A DNA stretch of 64,000 nt from Corynebacterium simulans (GCF_001586215.1 NZ_CP014634.1:2542001-2606000), one strand, 5' to 3'. Numbered from the stretch's first letter, positions 1 through 9,659 are shown. The notes: generated from the letters alone by a model not told the origin. Program-made: numbers and translations.

Positions 1-744
1 CACCAGGAGCTTTCGCAGCAGGCAGCTGCTGTCATCGGTAACCAGCGTCAGCTGGAGATGCAGCTCAACCGCCGCCTGAATGAGATTGAGAAGCTGCAGG
101 GCAATACCCGCCAGGCGCTGGAGCTTGCTGATAAGGCTCGCGCTGCAGGCGATAACACCAAGGCCACCGAGTACGAGAACGCCGCAGAGGCCTTCGCCGC
201 ACAGCTGGTTACCGCAGAGCAGTCTGTGGAAGACACCAAGAAGCTCCACGATCAAGCCCTTCAGCAGGCAGAGCAGGCCAAGAAGGCCGTCGAGCGCAAT
301 GGCATGGCCCTGCGTGAAAAGGTCAACGAGCGTTCCAAGCTGCTTTCCCAGCTCGAGCAGGCGAAGATGCAGGAGAAGGTCTCCGAGTCTCTCAACTCCA
401 TGAACGAGATGACTGCTAACGGCAACACTCCGTCTTTGGATTCCGTCCGTGACAAGATTGAGCGCCGCTACACCAAGGCCCTGGGCCAGGCGGAGCTGGC
501 GGAGAACTCCGTGGCTAACCGCATGCACGAGGTGGAGCAGGCAGGCGTGCAGCTGGCTGGCCACTCCCGTCTGGAGCAGATCCGTGCAGAGATGGGTTCC
601 TCCAAGGCCGTTGAGGGCAACTCCCAGCAGGCAATCGAGGGCAACCGCACCGCTGGTTCTGCAGCGGACCAGGCGGCGCAGCCAAACGCCGCTGCTGATG
701 ACGCCGTCCAGGCCCGCCTGCGCGAACTGCGCGGCGAGCAGTAG
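1..744 (+). CDS. PspA/IM30 family envelope-stress protein, 5' end outside window
   Basis: The frame is open from base 1, so the gene begins before the window; 247 codons plus a stop are visible. The product is almost entirely charged, Ala/Gln/Glu-rich coiled coil with the spaced [27 protein letters not shown] and [19 protein letters not shown] segments typical of PspA/IM30 (the actinobacterial 35-kDa antigen group). These proteins form ring or rod assemblies on the inner face of the membrane and protect it under stress. The tail after about residue 200 is Ala/Gln-rich and low in complexity and ends in [10 protein letters not shown] hairpin terminator follows directly. Position just before bioYMN and recA agrees with corynebacterial gene order. 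Confidence 0.88.
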   Translation, partial: HQELSQQAAAVIGNQRQLEMQLNRRLNEIEKLQGNTRQALELADKARAAGDNTKATEYENAAEAFAAQLVTAEQSVEDTKKLHDQALQQAEQAKKAVERNGMALREKVNERSKLLSQLEQAKMQEKVSESLNSMNEMTANGNTPSLDSVRDKIERRYTKALGQAELAENSVANRMHEVEQAGVQLAGHSRLEQIRAEMGSSKAVEGNSQQAIEGNRTAGSAADQAAQPNAAADDAVQARLRELRGEQ

Positions 745-758
745 CCTCTAGTTTTAAG

Positions 759-790
759 AAGACCCTCGAGAACTTCTTTCGAGGGTCTTT
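759..790 (+). terminator. Rho-independent terminator after pspA-like gene
   Basis: A stem AGACCCTCGA / TCGAGGGTCT with a nine-base loop is followed by TTTG. It lies between the stop of the PspA-like gene (744) and the end of the convergent bioN (819), so it may serve both strands. Confidence 0.8.
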
Positions 791-818
791 GTGGATCTAG
801 ACGGTATCTAGTCTGTAT

Positions 819-1433
819 CTAGTCGCCCACGCCGCGGGCTTGGAGTGCCTCGCCCATGGCTCGGGCGCGGCGTATCGAACGGATGACCACCGGAGTACCG
901 AAAGCCAGCAGGGAAGTGCCCGCACCGCGGGCCTTGCGGGCGTCCATGACCTCTTGAACCGTGCCGAGCATCAGCGGCAGGAGGCGGATCGTAAGTGACA
1001 TCGCCAGGCTGATGTTTTCCACCGGCAGCCCCAGCTTGCCAAGAGGCGCGAGCGCCTTCTCAAAAGACTCCATCATCTCCGAGACCTTAGTAGTCAGCGT
1101 GAGGAGCACTGCCGCGACGATGGCGGCATAAATGCTAAAGAAAGTAGTCACCGCCGTTTCAAGGTCTTGCTGCCACCATTGCAGCGCCGCCAGCGCTACG
1201 AGCAAATAGAGCGGGGGATAAAGCTGGTTCCAGGCCACGCGCGCAGGGATACGCGCGAGCGGGTAGACCGCAAGCGCGACTACCGCGCAACCCACGGCTA
1301 CGGGAATGGTCTTTGCAAAAATCGTGGTGCTGATGATGAAAGCGATGAGCACCACAAATTTCACCCACGCCGGCAAGCGGTGGATGAAGGTATCGGCATC
1401 GACATAAAACCCAAGCGGAATATTCTGTGGCAC
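819..1433 (-). CDS. bioN: ECF transporter T component (biotin)
   Basis: 204-residue integral membrane protein with about five hydrophobic segments. Near the C-terminus it carries two short cytoplasmic motifs, DARKARGAG and EALQARGVG, matching the paired Ala-Arg-Gly coupling motifs by which EcfT proteins engage the ATPase. It should link the BioM ATPase to the BioY substrate-binding subunit and drive biotin uptake. It is the last gene of bioY-bioM-bioN on the minus strand, 15 bases after bioM, with a GGGAGA ribosome-binding site. Family assignment is firm; the biotin specificity comes from the adjacent bioY. Confidence 0.9.
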   Translation of the reverse strand: MPQNIPLGFYVDADTFIHRLPAWVKFVVLIAFIISTTIFAKTIPVAVGCAVVALAVYPLARIPARVAWNQLYPPLYLLVALAALQWWQQDLETAVTTFFSIYAAIVAAVLLTLTTKVSEMMESFEKALAPLGKLGLPVENISLAMSLTIRLLPLMLGTVQEVMDARKARGAGTSLLAFGTPVVIRSIRRARAMGEALQARGVGD

Positions 1434-1448
1434 GAATGTCTCCCTTTT

Positions 1449-2141
1449 CTACAGCGGGCGGGAGGCCATCAGGGAGCGATAGAACTCGATGACCTCAGCG
1501 GGCGCGCCGTCGGCAGCAATGCGGTGCTCATCGATGCAAATGACTCGGTCGAAATCGTGGATGAAATCCAAGTCGTGCGTGACCACGATAAGCTGCTGCT
1601 CCAGGCGCGCAAACTCGCGGCGGATGCGGTCGCGGTTGCGCAGGTCCAAAAGAGTGGTGGGTTCGTCGGCGATGATAAGCACCGGCTCCATCACGAGGAC
1701 CGCGGCCAAAGCCAGCAGCTGCTTTTGCCCGCCAGAAAGCGTATGCGGCGACTGGTCTGCCAGCTCGCGTAGCCCAAAGCGCTCCAGCGCAGCATCCACG
1801 CGCGCGTTCCGCTCGGCCTTGCTGAGCTTTAGCCGACGCAGCGAAAAGGCGACGTCGTCACGCACGTTCGGCATCACAATTTGGTTCTCCGCATCGGAGA
1901 ATACAAAACCGACCTTGCGGCGGATTTCTTTTCCGTGGCGGGCGACATCCGCGCCGTCGACAAGCACGGTGCCCGAGGTGGGCTCGCCTAGGCCATTGAT
2001 GAGGCGGGTGAGCGTGGACTTACCTCCGCCGTTCGCGCCGATGATGGCAATGCGCTGCTCAGAAAGCGTGAGGTTTATATCGCTTAAAACCTCTTCCTCG
2101 TCGAAAGCGACGCTGACGTTCTGGAACTCGATGGTGGACAT
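1449..2141 (-). CDS. bioM: ECF transporter ATPase (biotin)
   Basis: 230-residue ABC ATPase. It shows Walker A GANGGGKST (about residue 35), the signature LSGGQKQ, Walker B VLIIADEPT and an H-loop VVTHDLDF. It hydrolyses ATP to power the BioY/BioN module. The start ATG abuts the bioY stop (TAAATG), so the two are translationally coupled. Length is usual for an EcfA-type subunit. Only one ATPase is encoded, as in other bioMNY operons, so it presumably acts as a homodimer. Confidence 0.93.
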   Translation of the reverse strand: MSTIEFQNVSVAFDEEEVLSDINLTLSEQRIAIIGANGGGKSTLTRLINGLGEPTSGTVLVDGADVARHGKEIRRKVGFVFSDAENQIVMPNVRDDVAFSLRRLKLSKAERNARVDAALERFGLRELADQSPHTLSGGQKQLLALAAVLVMEPVLIIADEPTTLLDLRNRDRIRREFARLEQQLIVVTHDLDFIHDFDRVICIDEHRIAADGAPAEVIEFYRSLMASRPL

Positions 2142-2714
2142 TTATGCCTTCTTGGGCTTGCGTCCCATCAGATCCGGAAACGCCGCGTGCACGCCAATCG
2201 CGATAACGACCATGACCGCTAGCTTTAGTGCGTCAGGGCCCAGGAATGGAATCTGTGCGAGTGCGGCCTCGCCCCAGCCCATGCCCGCGCGCAAGGCCAT
2301 GCCGATGGTGCCGCAGGTGTATTGCACGAGCAGGCTGACGATGCCCGCGAGCGCAATGACGATGGACATGCCGGCCTTGTTGCGCGGGGCGCGGTAAGCA
2401 ATCGCGCCGCCTACGGCAGGGGAGATGACATAGCCCGCGATGTAGCCCACAGTAGGCCCGGCCAGTGCGCTCAAAACGCTGCGGCCGCCTGCCAGGACCG
2501 GTAGGCCAACGAGGCCTAGAACGATGAAAAGTAGGCCTACGTAGAAGCCACGGCGCCCGCCCAAAATCAGGCCGGCAAGGGTGATGACGGCGTTCTGCAA
2601 AACGATCGGAACGCCGGAGACCGGGCTGGGGATCGAAACAAACGCGAAGACAATAATGAGAGCGGTAAAGACGGCAACGTAAGCGATGTCGCCCGCGACA
2701 GAGTTCTTCTTCAT
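2142..2714 (-). CDS. bioY: Biotin ECF transporter substrate-binding protein BioY
   Basis: 190-residue membrane protein with about six hydrophobic segments and the BioY family pattern: a conserved GGRRGFYVGLLFIVLGLVGL stretch after the third segment and GPTVGYIAGYVISP in the middle. It binds biotin at the membrane and is the specificity subunit of the importer. It is first in the operon. The ATG at 2714 is preceded seven bases upstream by a TAATCT -10-like hexamer and no ribosome-binding site, so a leaderless transcript is likely. A BioQ-like palindrome lies about 50 bases upstream. If bioF is inactive, as the far end of the window suggests, this importer could be essential to the strain. Confidence 0.95.
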   Translation of the reverse strand: MKKNSVAGDIAYVAVFTALIIVFAFVSIPSPVSGVPIVLQNAVITLAGLILGGRRGFYVGLLFIVLGLVGLPVLAGGRSVLSALAGPTVGYIAGYVISPAVGGAIAYRAPRNKAGMSIVIALAGIVSLLVQYTCGTIGMALRAGMGWGEAALAQIPFLGPDALKLAVMVVIAIGVHAAFPDLMGRKPKKA

Positions 2715-2721
2715 GTTGGGC

Positions 2722-2774
2722 AGATTACACGCCTGGCATTGCGGCTGGGAAACTCGCCTTTTGAACGGCGTTCA
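2722..2774 (-). promoter_or_regulatory. bioYMN promoter region with BioQ-like operator
   Basis: TGAACGGCGTTCA at 2762-2774 is a palindrome with a 5-3-5 layout resembling the corynebacterial BioQ (TetR-type) operator TGAAC-N3-GTTac. TAATCT (2727-2722 on the minus strand) is a good -10 box, seven bases from the bioY ATG. The -35 is not clear. An operator differing at one base stands before bioW at 52576. The BioQ link rests on known C. glutamicum biology; no bioQ gene is in this window. Confidence 0.75.
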
Positions 2775-2831
2775 GGCGGGTGTGTTGAGCAGGGACTGGG
2801 GCTTGGAAGTTCGGCCTGTAGGATAGCGGGC

Positions 2832-3047
2832 ATGCGATTGACGGAGTATCACCAACTGATAGTCGATGAATTCGGTGAATCCGAAGGCAAGTGGATAAGC
2901 CACTCCCACGTGCTGGCTAAATACGGTGAAACCGCCGACGAGCTCATCGAACGCGGGGTAGACCCAGGCGAGGTGTGGGAAGGCCTGTGCGATGATTTTG
3001 GTGTTCCGGAAAACCGCCGCCTGGGCGTGGACTATCCCACGCTCTAG
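2832..3047 (+). CDS. DUF3046 protein
   Basis: 71-residue acidic protein (starts MRLTEYHQLIVDEFG). This small actinobacterial family is typically encoded just upstream of recA, as here. Its function is unknown. A longer in-frame start exists at 2739, but it would overlap the bioYMN control region and add residues foreign to the family, so the ATG at 2832 is preferred. The spacing WEGLCDDFGVPENRRLGVDYP near the C-terminus is typical of the family. The gene ends just before two TTCGAA-rich LexA-like sites. Confidence 0.85.
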   Translation: MRLTEYHQLIVDEFGESEGKWISHSHVLAKYGETADELIERGVDPGEVWEGLCDDFGVPENRRLGVDYPTL

Positions 3048-3050
3048 TTG

Positions 3051-3066
3051 TTCGAACGCATTCGAA
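3051..3066. promoter_or_regulatory. Possible secondary LexA-like site
   Basis: TTCGAACGCATTCGAA is an inverted TTCGAA pair lying four bases after the DUF3046 stop and 65 bases upstream of the better recA SOS box. It lacks the TGTTCGA right half of the consensus, so it may be a weak LexA site or unrelated. Confidence 0.35.
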
Positions 3067-3115
3067 GACTTGTGAGTTAAAAACCGGGCGGACACGCAGG
3101 GTTTGTATTTTAGTT

Positions 3116-3136
3116 TCGAACACTTGTGTGTAAGGT
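3116..3136 (+). promoter_or_regulatory. recA SOS box and -10 element
   Basis: TCGAACACTTGTGTGT (3116-3131) matches the corynebacterial LexA consensus TCGAA(A/C)AnnTGTTCGA at most positions. It runs into TAAGGT (3131-3136), preceded by TGTG, a plausible extended -10. LexA bound here would cover the recA promoter. The recA start lies about 120 bases downstream, leaving a long leader. Confidence 0.7.
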
Positions 3137-3257
3137 GGTTTGGGGTGTCGGGCGTCGGCGCTAGCTTAGCTTTTGTTGCGGAACCGTAGGTGCGGTTTGG
3201 CAGTCTAAATCAATGAGCCTGTGGGATGCGCAGGTAAATCAACGTTAGGAATTAAAA

Positions 3258-4391
3258 ATGGCAACGAAGAAGAAGTCCACCGCTGCGGCGGGCAAGGGAG
3301 ATGACCGCCAGAAGGCGCTCGACGCCGCGATGGCGATGATTGAGAAGGATTTCGGTAAGGGTGCTGTTATGCGCCTTGGTGACGACGAGCGTCCCCCAAT
3401 CCGCGCGATTTCCTCCGGTAACACCGCCATCGACATCGCACTGGGCATCGGCGGATTCCCGCGCGGGCGCATCGTGGAGATTTACGGCCCGGAGTCCTCG
3501 GGTAAGACCACCGTTGCGCTGCACGCGATTGCGTCTGCGCAGAAGGAAGGCGGCATCGCTGCGTTTATCGACGCCGAGCACGCCCTCGACCCTGAGTACG
3601 CTCGCCTTTTGGGCGTGGATACGGATAACCTGCTGGTTTCTCAGCCGGATACCGGTGAGCAGGCGCTGGAAATCGCCGACATGCTCGTGCGTTCCGGTGC
3701 TATCGACATCATCGTTATCGACTCCGTCGCGGCCCTTACCCCGAAGGCGGAAATCGAAGGTGAGATGGGTGACTCCCACGTCGGCCTGCAGGCCCGCCTG
3801 ATGTCCCAGGCGCTGCGCAAGATGACCGGCGCGCTGTACAACTCCGGCACCACCGCCATCTTCATCAACCAGTTGCGCGAGAAGATCGGCGTCATGTTCG
3901 GCTCCCCGGAGACCACCACCGGTGGTAAGGCGCTGAAGTTCTACGCTTCCGTGCGCTGCGATATCCGCCGCATCCAGACGCTTAAGGATGGCCAGGATGC
4001 GATTGGTAACCGCACCAAGATCAAGATTGTGAAGAACAAAGTTTCCCCGCCTTTCAAGATCGCCGAGTTCGACATCATGTACGGCGAGGGTATTTCGCGT
4101 GAGTCCTCCATCATCGACCTTGGCGTGGAGCACGGCTTTATCAAGAAGTCCGGTTCCTGGTTTACCTACGAGGGTGACCAGCTGGGGCAGGGTAAGGAGA
4201 AGGCCCGTAACTTCCTGAAGGAAAACAAGGACCTGGCTGATGAGATCGAGAAGAAGATCTTCACCAAGCTGGGCATCGGCGCCGCGGCCGCGACGGGAGA
4301 GGAAGTCCACATGGACGTGCCCGGTGCGGACGATTCCTTGACGGATGACGCCGTCGATTTGGTTCCGAACGTCGACTTCGACGACGACTAA
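3258..4391 (+). CDS. recA: Recombinase RecA
   Basis: 377 residues, full length. Walker A GPESSGKT lies at residues 77-84. Other RecA landmarks include the [11 protein letters not shown] stretch, the L2-loop [17 protein letters not shown] and KNKVSPPFK. The tail is acidic, ending VDFDDD. RecA forms filaments on single-stranded DNA, catalyses strand exchange and triggers LexA self-cleavage. TTAGGA precedes the ATG. recX starts immediately after the stop (TAAATG). The upstream SOS box makes the gene a LexA target together with lexA and divS at 24-25 kb. Confidence 0.99.
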   Translation: MATKKKSTAAAGKGDDRQKALDAAMAMIEKDFGKGAVMRLGDDERPPIRAISSGNTAIDIALGIGGFPRGRIVEIYGPESSGKTTVALHAIASAQKEGGIAAFIDAEHALDPEYARLLGVDTDNLLVSQPDTGEQALEIADMLVRSGAIDIIVIDSVAALTPKAEIEGEMGDSHVGLQARLMSQALRKMTGALYNSGTTAIFINQLREKIGVMFGSPETTTGGKALKFYASVRCDIRRIQTLKDGQDAIGNRTKIKIVKNKVSPPFKIAEFDIMYGEGISRESSIIDLGVEHGFIKKSGSWFTYEGDQLGQGKEKARNFLKENKDLADEIEKKIFTKLGIGAAAATGEEVHMDVPGADDSLTDDAVDLVPNVDFDDD

Positions 4392-4988
4392 ATGTCAAAG
4401 CCCGCCCCAGAAAAGCTCGAAAAGCTTCGCCAGGCGCTTGCCGAATATGAATCCGGCGCCGCTGGAGGCGGGCTTTTTGATGCCGAAGCAGAAGAAGCCA
4501 AAGCCAAGGTGCGCTCCCGCGCGCTGTTGCTGCTGGATCAGCGCGCGCGTTCGCGTAAGGAATTAAGTGATCGCCTCCTTGCCCTCGAATTCGACGCCGA
4601 GGTAGTGGAGATGGTCCTCGATGACCTAACGCACGTGGGCCTGCTTGACGACGCCACCTTTGCCAAAGAGTGGGTGCGCCAGCGCCATGCCCGCAGAGGT
4701 AAATCCGCGCGCGTGCTAGACCGCGAGCTGCAGGAAAAGGGTGTGTCCCAAGCCCTGCGGGGTGAGGCCTTGGAGCAGGTGACGGAGGAATCTGAGGAGT
4801 CCATTGCCCAGGCCTTGGCGGTAAAGAAGGCGCGCTCTGTGAAAACGGCGCCGACGGATCGGGCGGAGCGTGATAAATACTTGCGCCGCATCGTAGGCGT
4901 GCTGGCGCGGCGCGGTTTCAACCAAGGCATGTCCATGCGGATTGCCATTGCGGCGCTGGATGCGCGCATCGCGGAGCTGGAATCCTAG
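4392..4988 (+). CDS. recX: Regulatory protein RecX
   Basis: 198-residue helical protein with the RecX three-repeat layout: [20 protein letters not shown], then [28 protein letters not shown], then [18 protein letters not shown]. RecX binds RecA filaments and limits their activity. Its ATG directly abuts the recA stop, so it is translationally coupled. The first 40 or so residues are an extension before the repeats, as in other actinobacterial RecX proteins. The third repeat region ([26 protein letters not shown]) is complete. Confidence 0.95.
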   Translation: MSKPAPEKLEKLRQALAEYESGAAGGGLFDAEAEEAKAKVRSRALLLLDQRARSRKELSDRLLALEFDAEVVEMVLDDLTHVGLLDDATFAKEWVRQRHARRGKSARVLDRELQEKGVSQALRGEALEQVTEESEESIAQALAVKKARSVKTAPTDRAERDKYLRRIVGVLARRGFNQGMSMRIAIAALDARIAELES

Positions 4989-5029
4989 GGTTTATGAGTT
5001 GGCTGCTTTGGCCGATAGAATGACCCGAC

Positions 5030-6550
5030 GTGAGTAATCCCCAGACTGAGGCGCCCCGCACCTACGAAGTGCGTACTTTTGGCTGCCAGATGAACGTGCA
5101 CGATTCCGAGCGCATCTCCGGCTTGCTGGAGGAGGCAGGCTACTGCGCAGTCGACTCCGGCGACGAGCCCGACCTCATCGTCTTTAACACCTGCGCGGTG
5201 CGTGAGAACGCAGATAAGCGCCTATACGGCACCCTGGGCGCATTGAAGAAGACCAAGGAGAACCACCCCGGCATGCAGATTGCCGTGGGCGGCTGCTTGG
5301 CGCAAAAGGACAAAGACACCGTCCTCGATAACGCGCCATGGGTCGATGCGGTCTTTGGTACCCACAACATGGGTGCCCTTCCTACGCTGCTCGAACGCGC
5401 GCGCCACAATGACGAGGCCCAGGTGGAAATCGTTGATTCCCTCGAGGCTTTCCCTTCCGTGCTCCCTGCAAAGCGTGAGTCTGCCTACGCCGGCTGGGTC
5501 TCGGTCTCGGTGGGCTGTAACAACACCTGTACTTTCTGCATCGTTCCTTCCCTGCGTGGTAAGGAAGAGGACCGCCGCCCAGGCGACATCCTGGCCGAAG
5601 TCAAGGCGCTGGTAGACCAAGGCGTCTCCGAGGTCACGCTGCTGGGCCAAAACGTCAACGCTTATGGCGTGAATTTTGCAGACCCTGACCTGCCGCGCGA
5701 TAAGTTCGCGTTCTCGAAGCTGCTGCGCGAGGTGGGAAAGATCGAGGGCTTGGAGCGTTTGCGCTTTACCTCGCCGCACCCGGCAGAATTTACTTCCGAC
5801 GTCATCGACGCCATGGCCGAGACCCCAGCCGTGTGCCCGCAGCTGCACATGCCGCTGCAGTCTGGCTCCGACCGCATCTTGAAGGAGATGCGCCGGTCTT
5901 ATCGTTCGAAGAAGTTCCTCGCCATCCTGGATGAAGTCCGCGAGAAGATGCCGCATGCGGCCATCACCACCGACATCATCGTCGGCTTCCCAGGCGAGAC
6001 CGAAGAGGACTTCGAGGCCACCATGGAAGTGGTAAAACGCGCCCGTTTTGCCTCCGCTTTTACCTTCCAGTATTCGCCGCGCCCGGGTACCCCGGCGGCG
6101 GAGATGGAAAAGCAGGTCCCGAAGCACATCGTGCAGGAGCGCTTCGAGCGCCTCGTCGCGCTGCAAGACTCCATCCAGGCCGAGGAGAATGCGAAGCTGG
6201 TTGGCACCGACGTTGAGCTGCTGGTGCAGGCCGAGGGCGGCCGCAAGGCTGACAAAACTCACCGCCTGACCGGACGTTCCCGCGACGGCCGCCTCGTGCA
6301 CTTTGCGCCTATCGACGCCGCCGGGACCGACATCAGCGCAGATATCCGCCCAGGCGACGTCGTGCATACCACCGTTACCGATTCCGGTTCCTTCTTCCTC
6401 GTGGCTGACTCCGGCGTTACCGAGCACCGCCGCACTAAGGCCGGCGACATGTCCGCAGCGGGGCAGACCCCAACCACCGCGCCTATCGGCGTAGGTTTGG
6501 GGCTACCGCAGGTTGGCGCCCCCGCCACCCAAGATTCCTGCGGCTGCTAA
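5030..6550 (+). CDS. miaB: tRNA-2-methylthio-N6-dimethylallyladenosine synthase MiaB
   Basis: 506 residues. The N-terminal UPF0004 domain carries cluster cysteines C19 (FGCQMN), C55 (NTCAVREN) and C89 (GGCLAQ). The radical-SAM motif C163-x3-C167-x2-C170 (GCNNTCTFC) follows, then a TRAM domain near residues 390-460. MiaB methylthiolates position 2 of i6A37 in tRNA; its substrate is made by MiaA, encoded at 10259. The GTG start at 5030 gives the usual N-terminus ([20 protein letters not shown]) but has no clear ribosome-binding site. The tail ends in CGC, which may be a metal or redox site or incidental. Confidence 0.97.
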   Translation: MSNPQTEAPRTYEVRTFGCQMNVHDSERISGLLEEAGYCAVDSGDEPDLIVFNTCAVRENADKRLYGTLGALKKTKENHPGMQIAVGGCLAQKDKDTVLDNAPWVDAVFGTHNMGALPTLLERARHNDEAQVEIVDSLEAFPSVLPAKRESAYAGWVSVSVGCNNTCTFCIVPSLRGKEEDRRPGDILAEVKALVDQGVSEVTLLGQNVNAYGVNFADPDLPRDKFAFSKLLREVGKIEGLERLRFTSPHPAEFTSDVIDAMAETPAVCPQLHMPLQSGSDRILKEMRRSYRSKKFLAILDEVREKMPHAAITTDIIVGFPGETEEDFEATMEVVKRARFASAFTFQYSPRPGTPAAEMEKQVPKHIVQERFERLVALQDSIQAEENAKLVGTDVELLVQAEGGRKADKTHRLTGRSRDGRLVHFAPIDAAGTDISADIRPGDVVHTTVTDSGSFFLVADSGVTEHRRTKAGDMSAAGQTPTTAPIGVGLGLPQVGAPATQDSCGC

Positions 6551-6561
6551 AGGAGTATTTC

Positions 6562-7155
6562 ATGAGCAATCAGTACGACACCGCCCACGCCGCCGAGCGC
6601 GCTGCCGCCCAGAAGATGGAACTGGGAGGCTACAAAACCGCGCTCATCGTAGCGGTTGTCGCGTGGGTGGCGTACCTGGTTCTGCCTTATGCCGGCTCCG
6701 CTCAGGGCTGGGAGGTTCTTGGTCTGGGCAGCACGAGTGTGAAAATATCCATCATGGAGAACATCTCGGGGTGGTGTGCCCTGCTGGGCATCGGCGTGCT
6801 GACCAGCCTCACCGCCATCACCCGCCGCTTAAACTTCGGTCTTGCTGCATGGATGCTGGTGGCAATCTCGCTGTTTCTTAACCTCTGGGGCTTCTGGTAC
6901 CGCGGCTCGACCGCGGACGGTGCCTCCATCGGCATGTGGGTCGGCGTGCTCGCTAGCCTGATTGCATTCTTGGCGTACTGCCGCGTGGCCTTTAGGCGCA
7001 GCCCCGAGCAAATTGCAGCGGCCGAAAAGGCCCGCGCCGCAGCCAGCTGCCTCGATCAAGTCGGCGTCCTGCAGACGGAGGCCGCGACCACACTTCCTCC
7101 GGAGGAGAATCCGCTGCTTATCGACGACCGGCGCCGCCGAGCGCACAAGCGTTAA
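6562..7155 (+). CDS. Conserved actinobacterial membrane protein
   Basis: 197 residues with a short cytoplasmic N-terminus (HAAERAAAQKMELGGYK) and four predicted transmembrane segments: LIVAVVAWVAYLVLPYAG, ISGWCALLGIGVLTSLTAI, LAAWMLVAISLFLNLWGFWY and GMWVGVLASLIAFLAYC. A charged cytoplasmic tail follows. It sits 11 bases after miaB with a strong AAAGGAG site, so it is probably co-transcribed. Mycobacteria carry a similar membrane protein at this place beside miaB. No function can be assigned. Confidence 0.8.
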   Translation: MSNQYDTAHAAERAAAQKMELGGYKTALIVAVVAWVAYLVLPYAGSAQGWEVLGLGSTSVKISIMENISGWCALLGIGVLTSLTAITRRLNFGLAAWMLVAISLFLNLWGFWYRGSTADGASIGMWVGVLASLIAFLAYCRVAFRRSPEQIAAAEKARAAASCLDQVGVLQTEAATTLPPEENPLLIDDRRRRAHKR

Positions 7156-7164
7156 GCCCCGAAT

Positions 7165-8265
7165 TTAACTCCGGAGATGCAGCTCCCAGGCTGAGGACGT
7201 GGAAATAACCTTCGCACCTAGGTGCTTATAGATGCGGTTCATCGCCGGGTCCTCATCCGCTACCGAGCAATATGCCCGGCGCGCGTCCGGCCACCACCGC
7301 GCGACCTCGTGCAGTGCGTGCAGTTTCGCAGCCGTGGCCAGTCCGCGTCGACGCCTATCGCGGGCGGTGACCGTCAGCGTCCACTCACAGACCTCCGGGT
7401 CCGCATCCGCGTGCCGGGAAAGCTCCGTCAGCGCCACGATACGCCCGGCTTCCTCGACCGCAACCAGAAGAGTATGCGAGCGCCGTGCCCGCAGCCTGCG
7501 ATGCGCCTCCTCCAAACGCTGCGCGGTCCAATAAATAGGCTCGGTGCTCAAATCGCCGTAGACCGCATCCGTGGAGGCCACGGTCAAAAGCTCCAGGATG
7601 TCATCCAGATACTCAGCGGGGATGTCATAGTCGGCAAAGACGTGAAATTTACGCGAGGCCACCGGGAAAGGCCGCGCCGGCGTATCCGGAAACTCCACGA
7701 ACATCTGGTGCTCGGCGTGCTTTTGTGCAAAGCCCCGCGCGATATACGGGCCCGAGAACGGGTCATAAGAGTAGTCCGCATCGGCAGGGTAGAGCATGCC
7801 TACCTGTGCGACGCTGCGGCCGAGCCTATGGGCCAGGTCGAGGGCGGCGTCGACAAGCTGCTCGGCTACCCCGTACGCTTCCGCGGACAGCTCCTCGCCG
7901 GGCATGGGCAGCAGGCCCGCCGCGAGAACGCACTCGATTTCCGCATTCTGTGTTTCTTCAAGAAGAGGCAGCGAGATATGGATGAAGCCGTCGAAATCCA
8001 ACTCCGGGCTGGGCTCCACCGCGGAAATAGTGGGCAAGCCCAGCGCGCCCACCTCCAGTGGGGTAGGAGAAGTTAGCCCAAAGAGATAGGTCTGCGACTC
8101 GTTCGAGCCCTGCAGGCGCTGGACCACCCGCGAAGGCGCAGAAGATGCGGCTGGGTCACCGCTGGCCTCCTGCGCATACAGGTTCGCGTCGAAGACGAAG
8201 CTACGGACGCAATCTGCTGGCTCTCCGCGGCCGGGGACAATCTGGACGAGCAAATTATTTGTCAT
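7165..8265 (-). CDS. GNAT family N-acetyltransferase
   Basis: 366 residues. The C-terminal third shows the GNAT acetyl-CoA fold pattern: LLVAVEEAGRIVALTELSRH, then LTVTARDRRRRGLATAAKLH (the Q/RxxGxG/A-like pyrophosphate loop) and NRIYKHLGAKVI. The N-terminal 200 residues resemble a second, degenerate GNAT half, as in actinobacterial tandem-GNAT proteins. The substrate is unknown. The ATG overlaps the stop of the upstream DUF349 gene by 11 bases, so the pair is coupled. Confidence 0.8.
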   Translation of the reverse strand: MTNNLLVQIVPGRGEPADCVRSFVFDANLYAQEASGDPAASSAPSRVVQRLQGSNESQTYLFGLTSPTPLEVGALGLPTISAVEPSPELDFDGFIHISLPLLEETQNAEIECVLAAGLLPMPGEELSAEAYGVAEQLVDAALDLAHRLGRSVAQVGMLYPADADYSYDPFSGPYIARGFAQKHAEHQMFVEFPDTPARPFPVASRKFHVFADYDIPAEYLDDILELLTVASTDAVYGDLSTEPIYWTAQRLEEAHRRLRARRSHTLLVAVEEAGRIVALTELSRHADADPEVCEWTLTVTARDRRRRGLATAAKLHALHEVARWWPDARRAYCSVADEDPAMNRIYKHLGAKVISTSSAWELHLRS

Positions 8266-9562
8266 TTACAGCAGCTGCCGCTGCGTCCGCGAACTCCTGC
8301 CACTGCGCGGCCTGGGCGCGCAGGTCCTGCTCCTTCTTGGCGTTGCCCTTGGCAGCGGCGGCGTCGGCTTGCGCGTTTAGATCGTCGACCTTGGACTGGA
8401 ACTGCGCCACGCGTGCCTGAGCTTCGGGGTCGGTACGACGCCACTCGGAATCCTCCGCGGCGGAAACGCGCTTTTCCAGGGCCTCAATCTTGGCCTCGTA
8501 TTCACGGACCTGGTTGCGTGGGACGAATCCAATTTCCTCCCACTTTTCTTGCAGCTCGCGCAGCTTCGCCTTAGCGGCCTCGATGGACTTGGAAGGATCG
8601 ATCTGTGAGTCGTATTCCGCAATCAGGGCGTCCTTCGCCTGCGCGTTGGCGGCGAATTCCTTATCGCGCTCGTCGTTGACGGCGTTGCGAGCGGAGAAGA
8701 AGTGGTCCTGCGCAGCGCGGAACTGAGCCCACAGCTTGTCATCGGCCTCGCGCGGGGCGCGGCCGGCGGCCTTCCACTCGGTCATCAGGTCACGGTAGGC
8801 GCGCGCGGTGGCTGCCCAGTCGGTGGAATCCTGCAGCGCCACGGCGCGCTCGACGAGCTCTTCCTTGCGCTTGCGGGCCGCCGCGCGATTGCGGTCTAGC
8901 TCCGCGAAGTGCGCTCCACGACGCCTATTAAAGGAGTCGCGTGCTCGCGAGTAGCGCTTCCAGAGGGCGTCGTCAGTCTTGCGGTCGATTCCGCGAATCT
9001 GCTTCCACTCCTCGAGGATGGCGCGGATGCGATCTCCCGCGGCCTTCCACTCGGTGGAGTTCGCTGCGATGTCCTCGGCCTCTGCCGCGAGCTTCTCCTT
9101 GGCCGCGATGCCTTCCGTGCGGCGGCGCGCTTTATCGGCCTGCGCCTGCTCGCCGGCGCTTACGGAGTGCTCGATGACAGCGCCCAAACGCTTGTCCAAG
9201 GCCGCAATATCGCCGATAACGGCAGCGGTAGGCAAAGACTCCCGCAGCTCCGCGGCGGTGGCCTTGATGGTTTCCGCCTCGCCCGGGTGCGCCTTCAAAC
9301 GTGTTTCCAGCAGCTCAATCTCGGTGGAAAGGTCATCGTAGCGGGCACCATAGTGCGCCAAGCCCTCAGCCGGGGTGCCGGCCTGCCACTCGCCAATCTT
9401 GCGCTCGCCTTCGGGAGCATTGACGAAGACGGAACCGTCTTCCTCCACGCGGCCCCATTTGGCCGGATCATTCTTTGCGACCTTAGCCGCCGGCTGTGCG
9501 CCCGGGCGAGGGCCTGGACGAGCACCCTTCTTGGGCATTGCACCTGGGGTTGGGATAGACAT
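8255..9562 (-). CDS. DUF349 domain protein
   Basis: About 435 residues, almost wholly helical, with several DUF349 repeats recognisable by W-K-x(3)-R and LWxxFxxAxDxF patterns (for example EWKQIRGIDRKTDDALWKRY and EWKAAGRAPREADDKLWAQF). The start is taken at 9562 (MSIPTPGAMPKKG), which has AAAGGCGG upstream; an in-frame start at 9601 lacks this. A Pro/Gly/Lys-rich N-terminus precedes the repeats. DUF349 proteins have no firmly established role in actinobacteria. It is the upstream member of a pair with the GNAT gene. Confidence 0.85.
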   Translation of the reverse strand: MSIPTPGAMPKKGARPGPRPGAQPAAKVAKNDPAKWGRVEEDGSVFVNAPEGERKIGEWQAGTPAEGLAHYGARYDDLSTEIELLETRLKAHPGEAETIKATAAELRESLPTAAVIGDIAALDKRLGAVIEHSVSAGEQAQADKARRRTEGIAAKEKLAAEAEDIAANSTEWKAAGDRIRAILEEWKQIRGIDRKTDDALWKRYSRARDSFNRRRGAHFAELDRNRAAARKRKEELVERAVALQDSTDWAATARAYRDLMTEWKAAGRAPREADDKLWAQFRAAQDHFFSARNAVNDERDKEFAANAQAKDALIAEYDSQIDPSKSIEAAKAKLRELQEKWEEIGFVPRNQVREYEAKIEALEKRVSAAEDSEWRRTDPEAQARVAQFQSKVDDLNAQADAAAAKGNAKKEQDLRAQAAQWQEFADAAAAAVNDK

Positions 9563-9659
9563 GGTTGAAACCGCCTTTATGAAAGTCGCGCCGCGCGTCA
9601 CGGCTGCCTAGAGTGTTCTCCCTAACAGTACCTTCTCCTGCATTAGGATGAGTTGAGCA

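Noticed and set aside
3252-4310. 352-codon frame antisense to recA
   Set aside because: recA is certain on the plus strand; the antisense frame follows from codon bias.
5222-6427. 401-codon frame antisense to miaB
   Set aside because: miaB has all cluster cysteines on the plus strand; the antisense frame has no motif.
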